A stretch of DNA of 64,000 bases from Adiantum capillus-veneris (GCA_014529385.2 CM043948.1:78292291-78356290), one strand, 5' to 3'. Numbered from the stretch's first letter, positions 35,652 through 46,122 are shown. Notes: generated from the letters alone by a model not told the origin. Translations and numbers: made by a program.

Positions 35652-37670
35652 TGTCGTGCTGTGACACGTACATAGTGGGAACGCATGCTACAAGATCTAT
35701 CTTGTATTTGTTTAGATACATAATTATATTTCCTATAGTGTACATATGCATATTTAAGTATAATAATAAGCCTTCTACCTCATCCTATTATTTTTCTAAA
35801 GGGTAACATATCCTTACTTTACCATCAGAAAATACTATGGGAAAAGCATCAATAGCTCCGCCTCTTTAACTTGGGGCAAAAAGCATTGATTCTTTATTTC
35901 TACTATTTCATTATCATCTCACACCCTAGCTAGATCCTATATCTAGGGTAAAATCCAATATATATATATTCTATGTATTTTTTATACTTTTCTTATATAT
36001 ATTTTTTAAATAGCTACTAGGAGAGAATCAAATCCTAGTGGGACACTAGGTGGCATGATTTCAAAGATACACTTATTTTAATGCATTATTGCAAGCATGA
36101 TTACAAAACTTTGTCAAGGAGCAATGTCATGCTTTCATATGGCATGAGGTGTCCTTTGGAATTAAATGAAAGTCTAGGCTAAGGAGACCACATGCAGACT
36201 TTTGCTCCCATAAATGGCCCTATTTTGATGAATTTTTTACACAAGGTTCCAATCCGAATTGGAAAACGATTTTAAAATGAAAATCGTAGCTAATGAGCTG
36301 ACGTTTTGGCCCATATTTTTACTTTTTTATTTGGAGCCACGGTTGAGGAGATATGATCAAAATACTGGACCCCAGTCTGTCCACATCATGCAAGGACAGC
36401 TCATTTCCAACTTTTCCAATTCCTGTTCACACTGGCTCCTCTCTTCTTGTGTAAACCCTTGGGGGTTCCCTTCACCTATAAAAGGGGACCTCTTCTTCCT
36501 TGGAAGGAACTCAAGCATTCAATCCATTGACGAGAGGAATTCTTGAGGGAGTGAGTAGTAATTCCTAATTGTACTTAGCCATTAACATAAGCCCAAGCCT
36601 ACACTTTCTCCTAGAGGGAGACTAGCCATTCTTGCAACAAGCTAACCTTGGAAGATCAACTCTAATCAAAGAAGGTCTTGCACTTGGTGTATCAATCAAA
36701 GTGGAATTATCCACTCTTCTTCTCTCTCCATCAATAATGGTGCCAAAGGGTTTGTCAAGTAAGATGTGTTCTACATTGATGTTTTCTTGATTTCTTGTTG
36801 TTTTCATTTTCATCTCTAATCCAACATATATATATATATATATATATATGTATCTAATCTCATCTCCTTAACCAAACCTATCTCTCTCATTCTTAGTAAT
36901 TCATCCTCTCTAGGTTCTCTTGCTACAAGTACATCTCTCCCCGCAGTATCCTTATTGCCTACGGGCAAGAATAGGGCTTGGGAGGGAAACTTCTCATCTC
37001 TTCACTTCTCTCATATCTACATTTCTCACATACTATCCTAGATGAATAACCCACATGATGATCATTTCTATCGCTTTCACTCTGTACGATCTATTAGAAT
37101 TAACGTATGGATTAGCCGTAAAATACACTTTCAACAACGTATAGTGTTTCTCTTCGGCCCTGAAAGGCTCAATGAAATACTTCTATCACCGGATCCCATC
37201 ATACTACCTCTCATAGACTATAATTTTTCTTTTGATGTAAGCGTAGTTATCTTGCTATAAACCAAGAGGATTTGTACACACAATTAATCCCAATCACTAG
37301 ACAAAATATATATATTATGGTAAGCACAAAACTACAATTCCAAAGAACAATTCGTAGCCTATTTGGTTAGCCAAGATTGAATGCCATTAACTCATCCATT
37401 AACCCTTTCATATTACCCATGATACGATATGACCATAGCCTTGATGTTTTCATCTTCGTATTGTTTTGACATTCTCTTTTGCGTTCTTTCTTTGTGTGTG
37501 TGAGTGCAAGAGAGAAAGAGTGAGTCTTCTTTGATTGCACTTCTTTCCAAACCCTATTCTTCATGGCATCTATGGTTTAACTCCTTCATATAGTTTTTGT
37601 TGAGTTCTCTCACAAACTCTCACAGCCATAAGCCCGGTGCTTTCCTGGCAAGACCGCAAATTTCTCGACA
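35652..37670 (+). repeat. Gypsy B 5' LTR
   Basis: It begins TGTCGTGCTGTGACACG and ends TTTCTCGACA. A TATA box (TATAAAAGG) is at 36,477-36,485 after a C/T-rich stretch. An (AT)n run lies at 36,829-36,849. Short frames within it are repeated in the 3' LTR and are not genes. Confidence 0.95.
36477..36485 (+). promoter_or_regulatory. TATA box in gypsy B LTR
   Basis: TATAAAAGG, followed by GGACCTC. The 3' LTR copy is at 44,510-44,518. Transcription should start 25-35 bp downstream. Confidence 0.6.
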
Positions 37671-37676
37671 TATTTT

Positions 37677-37692
37677 TGGTGAACCCGACGCG
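37677..37692 (+). other. Gypsy B primer-binding site
   Basis: TGGTGAACCCGACGCG lies 6 nt after the LTR end. It starts with TGG, the complement of the tRNA CCA end. I cannot name the tRNA with certainty. Confidence 0.6.
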
Positions 37693-37723
37693 AATTTGCT
37701 AGGGTGAGAGTTTGTGGGTAACC

Positions 37724-40099
37724 ATGGGTGATCATGTTGAGCAGCAAGGTATGCATTTTGACCTAGCAACAATGCAAATGTTTCAAGAATTTTCAATGTT
37801 TATGCAACAACAACATGCTACTGAAAGAAGGGAGATTTCAGCAACGAAGGCCATACAAGCGGTCGTCAACAGAATGGATCAGTTCAATGGAAAAGATGTA
37901 ACCAAGTACTTACGCGAGTATGTAAAGGAGATGGAGCTGCATCGCGTGTCAGAAGGTGAGATGATTCAAAGCTTTGAGCTAGTTGTTGCTCCAGAAATTA
38001 GGGAGCATGCTAGGGCAATTAAAGATGGGCATGGGAGAAATTGGGAAGAACTCAAAGTAGCTTTAAAGGAGGAATATTTCATGGAGGACTCGGAGAGAGT
38101 GACCAAAAGGACATTCTTAGAATGGGGAGTCAAGCCAAAGCAAGGACTATCAATAAGAGAGCTACTTAGGGAATTTGAGCGGCGCTATGCACAACTCACT
38201 AGGATAGAAAGGGCCACACTAGATGCAGAGAAGACAGATCTTTTCTTACAAGCTGCAGGTAAAGAGTTTCAAGAAAATTTGGAGCTTCTTCTTGAAGATA
38301 AAGATGCTGAGCAAGGACTAAAGACCGACTGTAATGAGGTTGAAGGTGCTGTCTCACTGCTTGCCAAACGACAAAGAAGAAGGGACAAGATGATAGTAAA
38401 CACTACAAGTCCTTCCACCTTAACTTCTGAAAAAATGGTAAAGCCTACTTTTATCGCTCCTAAGTTTGATGAGTCCATGCTAGATGAGCTTGTGAAGGGA
38501 ATGCGTGACTTGAAGGTGAAGTTTGCAAAGCTTGAAGAAAAAGGCCAACCATCAGGGCCACTTCCTAGGCAAAGACAACAGCCCAAAGAAGGGTTTGTTA
38601 ATAGATGTATTTGGTGTGATAGTACAGACCATGTAAGAAGGGATTGTGATGATTTTAGTGATGCTTTGTCAAAAGATGTTGTCTTTTTTAAGGATGGTAA
38701 AATCCACTTAAGAGAGACAGGTCTACCCTTGAGAACTAACTTTGGGAAGGGGGGAATGCAAACCTTAGTTGAAGATATGGCAACCAAGCATGCCACCTCT
38801 TCAGTTGAGGCAGCTACTTATGGTGTAAAAATTGAACATTTTTGTGATGAAGAGGTGAGTGACCATCATGGTCAAATTTGGCCAAATGTCATGCAATTAG
38901 CTAAAAAGGGAAAGCTTACAAAAGAGATTCTACATGAAGCAGGTGATTGCATACGTCTAGAAACAGGATGGAATGATCCAGTGGACTCATTGCCAGTGCA
39001 TGCCTACATTACAAAATGCCAACAAAATGAGGCAATTGTAGAAGAGAAGCGCAGACGTGAGAATGTTGATGAAGGACCATCAAAAAGAGCTTCTAGAAGT
39101 GGGGGAAGAAGCGACTCAATGCCTTCTCAAACACCCTCAACACAAGGAGCATCTCCACCTGAAGTACTCATGGAGGAGTCTACAACAGGAAAGAAGAAAG
39201 AGCCAACGAAAGGTAAGACAAAAGGCCCAACTTATAAACTACAATCTGATATTGAGGTTGCTACAGATTTAAAGAAAGTCTTGGAGAAAAGGATCTTGAA
39301 TAGCAAGATTGAGTTTACTCTGGGAGAAGTTCTTGGCATTGCAAAGCGTGAATTCCATGAGGAGATCATTGACATCGTCAAGAGAAAGAGGCAAACCCTT
39401 GCTGAAGTTTCTCGTCCACAGGTTGAAGGGGAAACCTCAAAGACACAAGGGATGCAACTGCAAAATAAGGAGAATGATGGAGCTGTGGTAGGATGCTACC
39501 AATCTAGTGGGAGAGTGAAGCAAGTGTATTTCTCAAATGATGATGAAGAAGTTGAAGATATTCCTAGGAGTTACTATTCACGAAGTCATTGGGCAAGGGC
39601 TACTACAAAAACTTTGTTCAAGGTAGGTGATCTTGAAGAGCCATTTGTTGCCTTGATTGACCATGGTTCAGAAATAAACATAATGTCAAAGAGTCTCTAC
39701 AACAAGTGCAAATGGCCGATGGAAACAGATCATGGCTGGATGGTAAAAGTGGCAAACAATTCATCCGGTGAATTGTATGCAGCATGTCCAGGTGTGAAGG
39801 TAACAATAGGTGATGTAAAGATTGACCAAAACTTCTTTGTACAGGATACATCTTCATATCATCTCATCCTTGGACAACCCTACATTGTGGGAGTTCGAAT
39901 GGAAACAAAGGTAATGGACGATGGTTCAGCATATGCTAGAATACGTAGCAAAGATGGTAAACGAGCTGTCCAATTTCTCACAGTCTGTGTAAAGCATGAA
40001 AGAAATCATGACAACCTCAGAGAACATCCTCTACCAAAGGTAAGAAAAGAGTTTCATGATCATAGAGAAATGATGGGTTTTGGCCAAGTACCATTGTAA
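37724..40099 (+). CDS. gag: Gypsy B gag-protease polyprotein
   Basis: The start is taken at 37,724 because ACCATGG is a good plant initiation context; the frame is open slightly further upstream. It encodes 791 residues with no internal stop. The gag part includes LTRIERATLDAEKTDLFLQA. A CCHC zinc knuckle (Cys-x2-Cys-x4-His-x4-Cys, residues 295-308) should bind the RNA. The aspartic protease has LIDHGSEINIMS with Asp646 and LILGQPYIV near the C-terminus. The active-site triplet is Asp-His-Gly rather than the usual Asp-Thr/Ser-Gly. The stop at 40,097-40,099 lies inside a stem-loop that follows a frameshift heptamer, so a fraction of ribosomes should continue into the RT frame. Confidence 0.9.
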   Translation: MGDHVEQQGMHFDLATMQMFQEFSMFMQQQHATERREISATKAIQAVVNRMDQFNGKDVTKYLREYVKEMELHRVSEGEMIQSFELVVAPEIREHARAIKDGHGRNWEELKVALKEEYFMEDSERVTKRTFLEWGVKPKQGLSIRELLREFERRYAQLTRIERATLDAEKTDLFLQAAGKEFQENLELLLEDKDAEQGLKTDCNEVEGAVSLLAKRQRRRDKMIVNTTSPSTLTSEKMVKPTFIAPKFDESMLDELVKGMRDLKVKFAKLEEKGQPSGPLPRQRQQPKEGFVNRCIWCDSTDHVRRDCDDFSDALSKDVVFFKDGKIHLRETGLPLRTNFGKGGMQTLVEDMATKHATSSVEAATYGVKIEHFCDEEVSDHHGQIWPNVMQLAKKGKLTKEILHEAGDCIRLETGWNDPVDSLPVHAYITKCQQNEAIVEEKRRRENVDEGPSKRASRSGGRSDSMPSQTPSTQGASPPEVLMEESTTGKKKEPTKGKTKGPTYKLQSDIEVATDLKKVLEKRILNSKIEFTLGEVLGIAKREFHEEIIDIVKRKRQTLAEVSRPQVEGETSKTQGMQLQNKENDGAVVGCYQSSGRVKQVYFSNDDEEVEDIPRSYYSRSHWARATTKTLFKVGDLEEPFVALIDHGSEINIMSKSLYNKCKWPMETDHGWMVKVANNSSGELYAACPGVKVTIGDVKIDQNFFVQDTSSYHLILGQPYIVGVRMETKVMDDGSAYARIRSKDGKRAVQFLTVCVKHERNHDNLREHPLPKVRKEFHDHREMMGFGQVPL

Positions 40100-40118
40100 A
40101 GCGGGATTGCAGTGGTAC
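40066..40118 (+). promoter_or_regulatory. Putative -1 ribosomal frameshift signal, gag-pro to pol
   Basis: The RT frame is open from 40,066 and overlaps the gag-protease frame by 34 nt. In the overlap, G GGT TTT (40,075-40,081, read in the gag frame) is a canonical X XXY YYZ slippery heptamer. A 6-nt spacer follows, then a 12-bp stem (40,088-40,099 with 40,107-40,118, two G-U pairs) around a 7-nt loop. A -1 slip leads exactly into the RT frame. The gag stop codon is part of the stem. Confidence 0.75.
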
Positions 40119-42210
40119 AGAAAGAAAAAGGGTCTCTCTTGATCAAAAAATAGGTGAAACTTTCTCGATGAGCTCCTTGGTAACAAGGAATGGATCAGTA
40201 TGTTTTACAAAACTTGAAGATTTGAAGAGATATGAGAGGCAATATGTGCATAATGTACAAATAGGCATGAAAAAGAGTGGGTTGCTAAAGCCTACTGAAA
40301 ATGTTTTGGGTTTGTGTGAAAAAGTTTCTTTTGTAGATACTATGGGTGAGCTTGATGATATAATGAGGTCTAGTTTGCATCTTGAAAATGAATTTGTGGA
40401 AGTTTGCTCTATGGAAATGTATCAAGTAATAGAAGCCTTTAAAGAAAGCCAAACAGTTGGCCCAGAAGTCCATGTTGAAACTAAATACAAGAGTGTAGCA
40501 AAGAAGGTGAAACCAGTAGCTTCACCCTTACCACCCAACAACAAGGAAAAGATTGAACAAGATTCTTTACAACCAAGTTTGCGGAATCCTAAAAAGATCG
40601 GGCATACCTTCACAAAGGAGTCCTTTCAAGAGTTGCAGATTGGTTGCGAGGAGTTTCTAACACAGGAGGAGACAAAGTGCTTCAAAGAAATGCTTTCAAA
40701 GCATGGTAAGGCTTTTGCATTTGAGCCACATGAGATAGGATGTGTTGATCCTTATATTGTAGCTCCTATGGTAATTTTCACAATACCTCATGTGCCTTGG
40801 AATCTGCGGCCTATTCCGGTTCCAAAGGCTCATTTGCCAAAGTTAGTAGAGCTACTGAATGAGAAAATCAAAATGGGAATCTTGGAGCCTTCTTGTGCTC
40901 CATACTCAAACAGGTGTTTCACAGTTCCAAAGAAGAATGGTTCTCTACGCTTCATCCAAGATATGCAACCAGTGAACAAGGTGACAATTAGAAATGTAGG
41001 TACAGGTCCAATTGTGGATGAATTTGCAGAGGCGTTTGCAAGGAGGGCAATCTACTCAATGGGGGATCTCTACTCAGGGTATGATCAATTTCAGCTTGCA
41101 ATCGAAAGCAGAGACTTGACAACCATGAGGACACCTTTGGGTTTGGTAAGGATGTGTACCTTGCCCCAGGGAGAAACCAACTCGGTTGCACATATGATGA
41201 ATGGGATGAATAAGGTCTTACGTGACTTTATTCCTCAAATCACAATGCCTTTCATTGATGATTTGCCTATCAAAGGATGTGAAGAAAGTGACAAAGATGA
41301 AGCTTTGGATCTCAAGGGATGTCGCAGGTTTGTGGTAAATCACATAAATGATTGTGATAAAATTTTGTCTAGGTTGGAAGAAGTGAATCTTACATTGTCA
41401 GGGAAAAAGTCTATGTTTGGTGTCAAAGAAGTGCTTATTGTGGGGCACATGTGCGGGCCATATGGTAGGAAACCTTGTCCAACAAAGGTAGATACCATCC
41501 AAAGAATGAAAGAAACATGCACTAGCATCACTGAGGTTAGAAGGTTTCTAGGAGCATGTGTTTTCTATGTTATTTGGATTCCACATTATGCACATGTAGC
41601 TGATCCTCTTTATCAGCTGCTTAGAAAGAATCAAAAGTTTAAATGGACAGAAGCACATGTAAAATCCATGAAAAAGCTAAAGAAATTACTCCAGTCAGCA
41701 ACGACTTTGAGAAAGGTAGACTATGAGTGTCAAAGGCCAATGATTGTGACAATAGATACCAGTCCTACAGGGATTGGATGGGCAATAGGGCAAGATGACA
41801 AAGAAGGACACAGGTATGTGGTAAGATTTGGAGCAAAGGTACTAAGTGCTCGCCAAAGAAACTATCCACAAATAAAGAGAGAGTTATGGGGTATGGTTAT
41901 AGCCTTGAAAAGTGGGAAAGAGTACCTAATTGGTGCATGTGTGGTTGTAGAAACAGATTGTCTACCACTTCTTGGGATGATTACAAGCTGCTCAACACCA
42001 GACATTGCTATGTTGCGGTGGATTGCCTACATTAAGTCCTTAAATCCCGAGTTTGAGCACATTGCAAGTAAAGACAATACAGTGGCAGATATGCTATCAA
42101 GGGCAAGGTATGAAGATGAGTCACAAATGATTGATGAGGGAGACGATGTAGGCACAAAATTCTATTCTATCTCTCATGTCAAAGGTAACAATGTCTGCAT
42201 GACTAATTAA
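40066..42210 (+). CDS. pol: Gypsy B reverse transcriptase-RNase H
   Basis: The first ATG is at 40,168, but the frame is open from 40,066 and is probably reached by -1 frameshifting. Counting from 40,168: RT palm blocks include APYSNRCFTVPKKNGSLRFI, DLYSGYDQF with catalytic Asp300, and FIDD at 362-365 (Asp364 and Asp365). RNase H residues are Asp530, Glu572, Asp597 and Asp641. The enzyme copies the element RNA into DNA and removes the template. All key residues are present. It ends at a TAA (42,208-42,210), after which the same frame continues as integrase. Confidence 0.9.
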   Translation, partial: RNDGFWPSTIVKRDCSGTERKRVSLDQKIGETFSMSSLVTRNGSVCFTKLEDLKRYERQYVHNVQIGMKKSGLLKPTENVLGLCEKVSFVDTMGELDDIMRSSLHLENEFVEVCSMEMYQVIEAFKESQTVGPEVHVETKYKSVAKKVKPVASPLPPNNKEKIEQDSLQPSLRNPKKIGHTFTKESFQELQIGCEEFLTQEETKCFKEMLSKHGKAFAFEPHEIGCVDPYIVAPMVIFTIPHVPWNLRPIPVPKAHLPKLVELLNEKIKMGILEPSCAPYSNRCFTVPKKNGSLRFIQDMQPVNKVTIRNVGTGPIVDEFAEAFARRAIYSMGDLYSGYDQFQLAIESRDLTTMRTPLGLVRMCTLPQGETNSVAHMMNGMNKVLRDFIPQITMPFIDDLPIKGCEESDKDEALDLKGCRRFVVNHINDCDKILSRLEEVNLTLSGKKSMFGVKEVLIVGHMCGPYGRKPCPTKVDTIQRMKETCTSITEVRRFLGACVFYVIWIPHYAHVADPLYQLLRKNQKFKWTEAHVKSMKKLKKLLQSATTLRKVDYECQRPMIVTIDTSPTGIGWAIGQDDKEGHRYVVRFGAKVLSARQRNYPQIKRELWGMVIALKSGKEYLIGACVVVETDCLPLLGMITSCSTPDIAMLRWIAYIKSLNPEFEHIASKDNTVADMLSRARYEDESQMIDEGDDVGTKFYSISHVKGNNVCMTN

Positions 42211-43626
42211 CTTGAATTGTTCTTGAAAGATCTTTATGAAGGTGATTGGCTTTCTATTGGAAGGTACTTGAGTACTCTAACAAAACAGGATGATTGGTTT
42301 GAACAAGAATTCAAGAGGATACGCAGGAAAGCATATGGGTACTTTTTAAGGGATGGTTACTTGTGGAAGCATCCTAAACAAAAGGGTGCTACACCACAAC
42401 GGATTATATGTAAAAAAGAGACGCAAGTAAAGCTCATGCAAGAGTTTCATGAGAGTCTATGGGCTGGACACAGGGGTGTGTGGGCAACCTTCTCCAAGTT
42501 GAAAGAAAAATACTGGTGGAAGGGTATGTATAAAGATGTATCTCAGTTTGTAGAGTCATGTGTAACTTGTCAAATGTATTCAAATGTTCGACATCGTGAT
42601 GGATTTCACCCTACATATCCACTAGCCATGCACTATAAATGGGTTGTGGATCTAGTCACGATGCCTTTAGGACTCTGGCAGATGAGATACTTGGTTCTTG
42701 CACGAGAGGACCTAACTAACCAGGTTGAAGGAAGAGCATTAAGAGCTAAGAACACAGAAGCTGTGTGCAAATTCCTTCTTGATGAGGTGATTTGCCGTTA
42801 TGGTTGTGTGGGAAAAATCACTGCAGATCGAGGTGAACTGGATGCCGAAGAAGCAAGGGAGTTCTTTTCTAGATTAGGGATCAAGCTTTCTCTTACTACA
42901 GCTTACAACCCTGAAGGCAATGGAAAGAGTGAAAGAGGGCATCCTCCTATCATCAAAGCTTTAGCCAAGGCTTGCGAAGGAAGAGTTGGTGAGTGGCCAA
43001 AATTGTTACCATATGCTTTATGGGCTGATCGTATAGCACATAGCTCAGTAACTCGCTACATGCCTGCGGAGCTAATGCATGGTCAAAAGCCAGTGATGCC
43101 GATTGAGGATACAATTCCCACATGGAATGTACTACCTTGGCAAGAGGGGCTTAGTAGGGAAGATCTCCTTGCACTGCGTATAAGGCAGCTAGAGAGAAGA
43201 CCTAGAGACATTAAAGCTACAAAAGAACGACTCAAAAATGCAAGGTTGAAAAACAAGGACTATTTTGATAATCGACATCGACTCAGGAGAAAAGCAATTG
43301 ACAAAGGTGACTGGGTTTTAGTGTATGATATTAGCCTTGATAACCAGCACACAGTCATGCGTAAGTTCTCAAAAAGATGGTTTGGACCGTATGTTGTAAA
43401 GCATGTGCATGAAAATGCTACTTACAGCTTTTCTGAACTAGATGGTACAGAAGTAAAAATTCCCATTGTAGGAAAAAGGATTAAAATGTTTAAGAGAAGA
43501 GGAGACAATGATCTAGAAGATATAGATGAGGAAGAAGAGAAAAACACAGGTGAAGATCAAAGTGAACATGAAGCTCTGGAATCATCCAGTGAAGAAGAAG
43601 ACAAGGAAGATGTACAAGAGGTCTAA
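42211..43626 (+). CDS. pol: Gypsy B integrase
   Basis: It is in the same frame as RT-RNase H, separated by one TAA, and has no ATG at its start. Counting from 42,217: an H2C2 zinc-binding region (His78, His85, Cys115, Cys118) precedes the catalytic core with Asp145, Asp204 and Glu239. The C-terminal part (GPYVVKHVHENATYSF) resembles the usual gypsy integrase end, followed by an acidic tail rich in Glu. No chromodomain is evident. The protein should insert the element DNA. The TAA is either an inactivating mutation or a readthrough site. Confidence 0.9.
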   Translation, partial: LELFLKDLYEGDWLSIGRYLSTLTKQDDWFEQEFKRIRRKAYGYFLRDGYLWKHPKQKGATPQRIICKKETQVKLMQEFHESLWAGHRGVWATFSKLKEKYWWKGMYKDVSQFVESCVTCQMYSNVRHRDGFHPTYPLAMHYKWVVDLVTMPLGLWQMRYLVLAREDLTNQVEGRALRAKNTEAVCKFLLDEVICRYGCVGKITADRGELDAEEAREFFSRLGIKLSLTTAYNPEGNGKSERGHPPIIKALAKACEGRVGEWPKLLPYALWADRIAHSSVTRYMPAELMHGQKPVMPIEDTIPTWNVLPWQEGLSREDLLALRIRQLERRPRDIKATKERLKNARLKNKDYFDNRHRLRRKAIDKGDWVLVYDISLDNQHTVMRKFSKRWFGPYVVKHVHENATYSFSELDGTEVKIPIVGKRIKMFKRRGDNDLEDIDEEEEKNTGEDQSEHEALESSSEEEDKEDVQEV

Positions 43627-43670
43627 TCTTACAAAGAGACAATGTGGCACATATCGGAGGATGTGCAGGT

Positions 43671-43684
43671 TTAGAGGGGGTGGA
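43671..43684 (+). other. Gypsy B polypurine tract
   Basis: TTAGAGGGGGTGGA directly precedes the 3' LTR, the expected site for priming plus-strand synthesis. Confidence 0.8.
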
Positions 43685-45699
43685 TGTCGTGCTGTGACAC
43701 GTACATAGTGGGAACACATGCTACAAGATCTATCTTGTATTTTTTTAGATACATAATTATATTTCCTATAGTGTACATATGCATATTTAAGTATAATAAT
43801 AAGCCTTCTATCTCATCCTATTATTTTTCTCAAGGGTAACATATCCTTACTTTACCATCAGAAAATACTATGGGAAAAGCATCAATAGCTCCGCCTCTTT
43901 AACTTGGGGCAAAAAGCATTGATTCTTTATTTATACTATTTCATTATCATCTCACACCCTAGCTAGATCCTATATCTAGGGTAAACTCCAATATATATAT
44001 ATTCTATGTATTTTTTATACTTTTCTTATATTATTTTTTAAATAGCTACTAGGAGAGAATCAAATCCTAGTGGGACACTAGGTGGCATGATTTCAAAGAT
44101 ACACTTATTTTAATGCATTATTGCAAGCATGATTACAAAACTTTGTCAAGGAGCAATGTCATGCTTTCATATGGCATGAGGTGTCCTTTGGAATTAAATG
44201 AAAGTCTAGGCTAAGGAGACCACATGAAGACTTTTGCTGCCATAAATGGACCCTATTTTGATGAATTTTTTACACAAGGTTCCAATCCGAATTGGAAAAC
44301 GATTTTAAAATGAAAATCGTCGCTAATGAGCTGAAGTTTTTGCCCAGATTTTTACTTTTTTATTTGGAGCCACGGTTGAGGAGATATGATCAAAATACTG
44401 GACCCCAGTCTGTCCACATCATGCAAGGACAGCTCATTTCCAACTTTTCCAATTCGTGTTCACACTGGCTCCTCTCTTCTTGTGTAAACCCTTGGGGGTT
44501 CCCTTCACCTATAAAAGGGGACCTCTTCTTCCTTGGAAGGAACTCAAGCATTCAAGCCGTTGACGAGAGGAATTCTTGAGGGAGTGAGTAGTAATTCCTA
44601 ATTGTACTTAGCCATTAATGTAAGCCCAAGCCTAAACTTTCTCCTAGAGGGAGACTAGCCATTCTTGCAACAAGCTAACCTTGGAAGATCAACTCTAATC
44701 AAAGAAGGTCTTGCACTTGGTGTATCAATCAAAGTGGAATTATCCACTCTTCTTCTCTCTCCATCAATAATGGTGCCAAAGGGTTTGTCAAGTAAGATGT
44801 GTTCTACATTGATGTTTTCTTGATTTCTTGTTGTTTTCATTTTCATCTCTAATCCAACATATATATATATATATATATGTATCTAATCTCATCTCCTTAA
44901 CCAAACCTATCTCTCTCATTCTTAGTAATTCATCCTCTCTAGGTTCTCTTGCTACAGGTACATCTCTCCCCGCAGTATCCTTATTGCCTACGGGCAAGAA
45001 TAGGGCTTGGGAGGGAAACTTCTCATCTCTTCACTTCTCTCATATCTACATTTCTCACATACTATCCTAAATGAATAACCCACATGATGATCATTTCTAT
45101 CGCTTTCACTCTGTACGATCTATTAGAATTAAGGTATGGATTAGCCGTAAAATACACTTTCAACAACGTATAGTGTTTCTCTTCGGCCCTGAAAGGCTCA
45201 ATGAAATACTTCTATCACCGGATCCCATCATACTACCTCTCATAGACTATAATTTTTCTTTTGATGTAAGCGTAGTTATCTTGCTATGAACCAAGAGGAT
45301 TTGTACACACAATTAATCCCAATCACTAGACAAAATATATATATTATGGTAAGCACAAAACTAAAATTCCAAAGAACAATTCGTAGCCTATTTGGTCAGC
45401 CAAGATTGAATGCCATTAACTCATCCATTAACCCTTTCATATTACCCATGATACGATATGACCATAGCCTTGATGTTTTCATCTTCGTATTGTTTTGACA
45501 TTCTCTTTTGCGTTCTTTCTTTGTGTGTGTGAGTGCAAGAGAGAAAGAGTGAGTCTTCTTTGATTGCACTTCTTTCCAAACCCTATTCTTCATGGCATCT
45601 ATGGTTTAACTCCTTCATATAGTTTTTGTTGAGTTCTCTCACAAACTCTCACAGCCATAAGCCCGGTGCTTTCCTGGCAAGACCGCAACTTTCTCGACA
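43685..45699 (+). repeat. Gypsy B 3' LTR
   Basis: It matches the 5' LTR along its whole length, with scattered substitutions and a shorter (AT)n run near 44,860. It contains the same TATA box at 44,510-44,518. It ends TTCTCGACA at 45,699. Confidence 0.95.
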
Positions 45700-45744
45700 G
45701 TGCATTGCTGTCCATGTTGGCATGGCACATGATCATACCCCAGT

Positions 45745-45860
45745 TTAGGCGCCCCTAGTTCACCCTTAGTTCACCCACCCCTAACTTATTCGCCCCTTGT
45801 TCACCGTTAGTTCACCCCCAGTTCACCCACCGCTATTTCACTTCGTGATCCGATGGCGAA
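45745..45860. repeat. 'agttcaccc' short-repeat stretch
   Basis: The word 'agttcaccc' or a close variant occurs about five times, ending in 'tcacttcgtgatccgatgg'. The reverse complement of the left flank of gypsy B (35,500-35,580) has the same words and 'gtgatccaacg', so the two flanks are inverted relatives. Confidence 0.6.
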
Positions 45861-45878
45861 GATTAAAGCCGCCTCGCG

Positions 45879-45997
45879 CCCCCAAATTTGGGCCCTAGAT
45901 CCCCTCTGACCTACAACCGTGCCATATAGTGACAAGGCCCTCATCACTATATGGCACGGCTCTGGCCAGGGGGGAATCTAGGGCCCAAACTTGGGGG
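45879..45997. repeat. Compound inverted repeat
   Basis: Outer arms 45,879-45,904 and 45,971-45,997 (CCCCCAAATTTGGGCCCTAG type) enclose an inner perfect 16-bp hairpin, 45,917-45,932 with 45,944-45,959 (CCGTGCCATATAGTGA). A third copy of the inner word follows at about 46,007-46,024. Confidence 0.8.
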
Positions 45998-46038
45998 CAC
46001 GACAGAGCCGTGCCATACAGTGACGAGGTATTCCTCCC

Positions 46039-46040
<2 letters not shown>

Positions 46041-46119
<79 letters not shown>
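46041..46119. repeat. (CT)n microsatellite
   Basis: About 39 uninterrupted CT units. The long Ser/Leu frames across it are artefacts. Confidence 0.95.

Positions 46120-46122
<3 letters not shown>

Larger units (their letters stand above)
35652..45699 (+). mobile_element. Gypsy B, near full-length Ty3/gypsy retrotransposon
   Basis: Order: LTR, primer site, gag-protease, RT-RNase H, integrase, polypurine tract, LTR; RT before integrase defines Ty3/gypsy. The LTRs (2,019 and 2,015 bp) end TGTCG...CGACA and differ at roughly 25-30 positions by eye, so the insertion is fairly recent. The 5-bp flanks (cgcgc and gtgca) do not match, so no target duplication is visible. The element lies inside the older gypsy A, between its protease and RNase H parts. 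Confidence 0.95.

Noticed and set aside
36259-37564. Frames inside the gypsy B LTR, repeated at 44,292-45,593
   Set aside because: Both LTRs carry them as non-coding sequence, and none resembles a protein.
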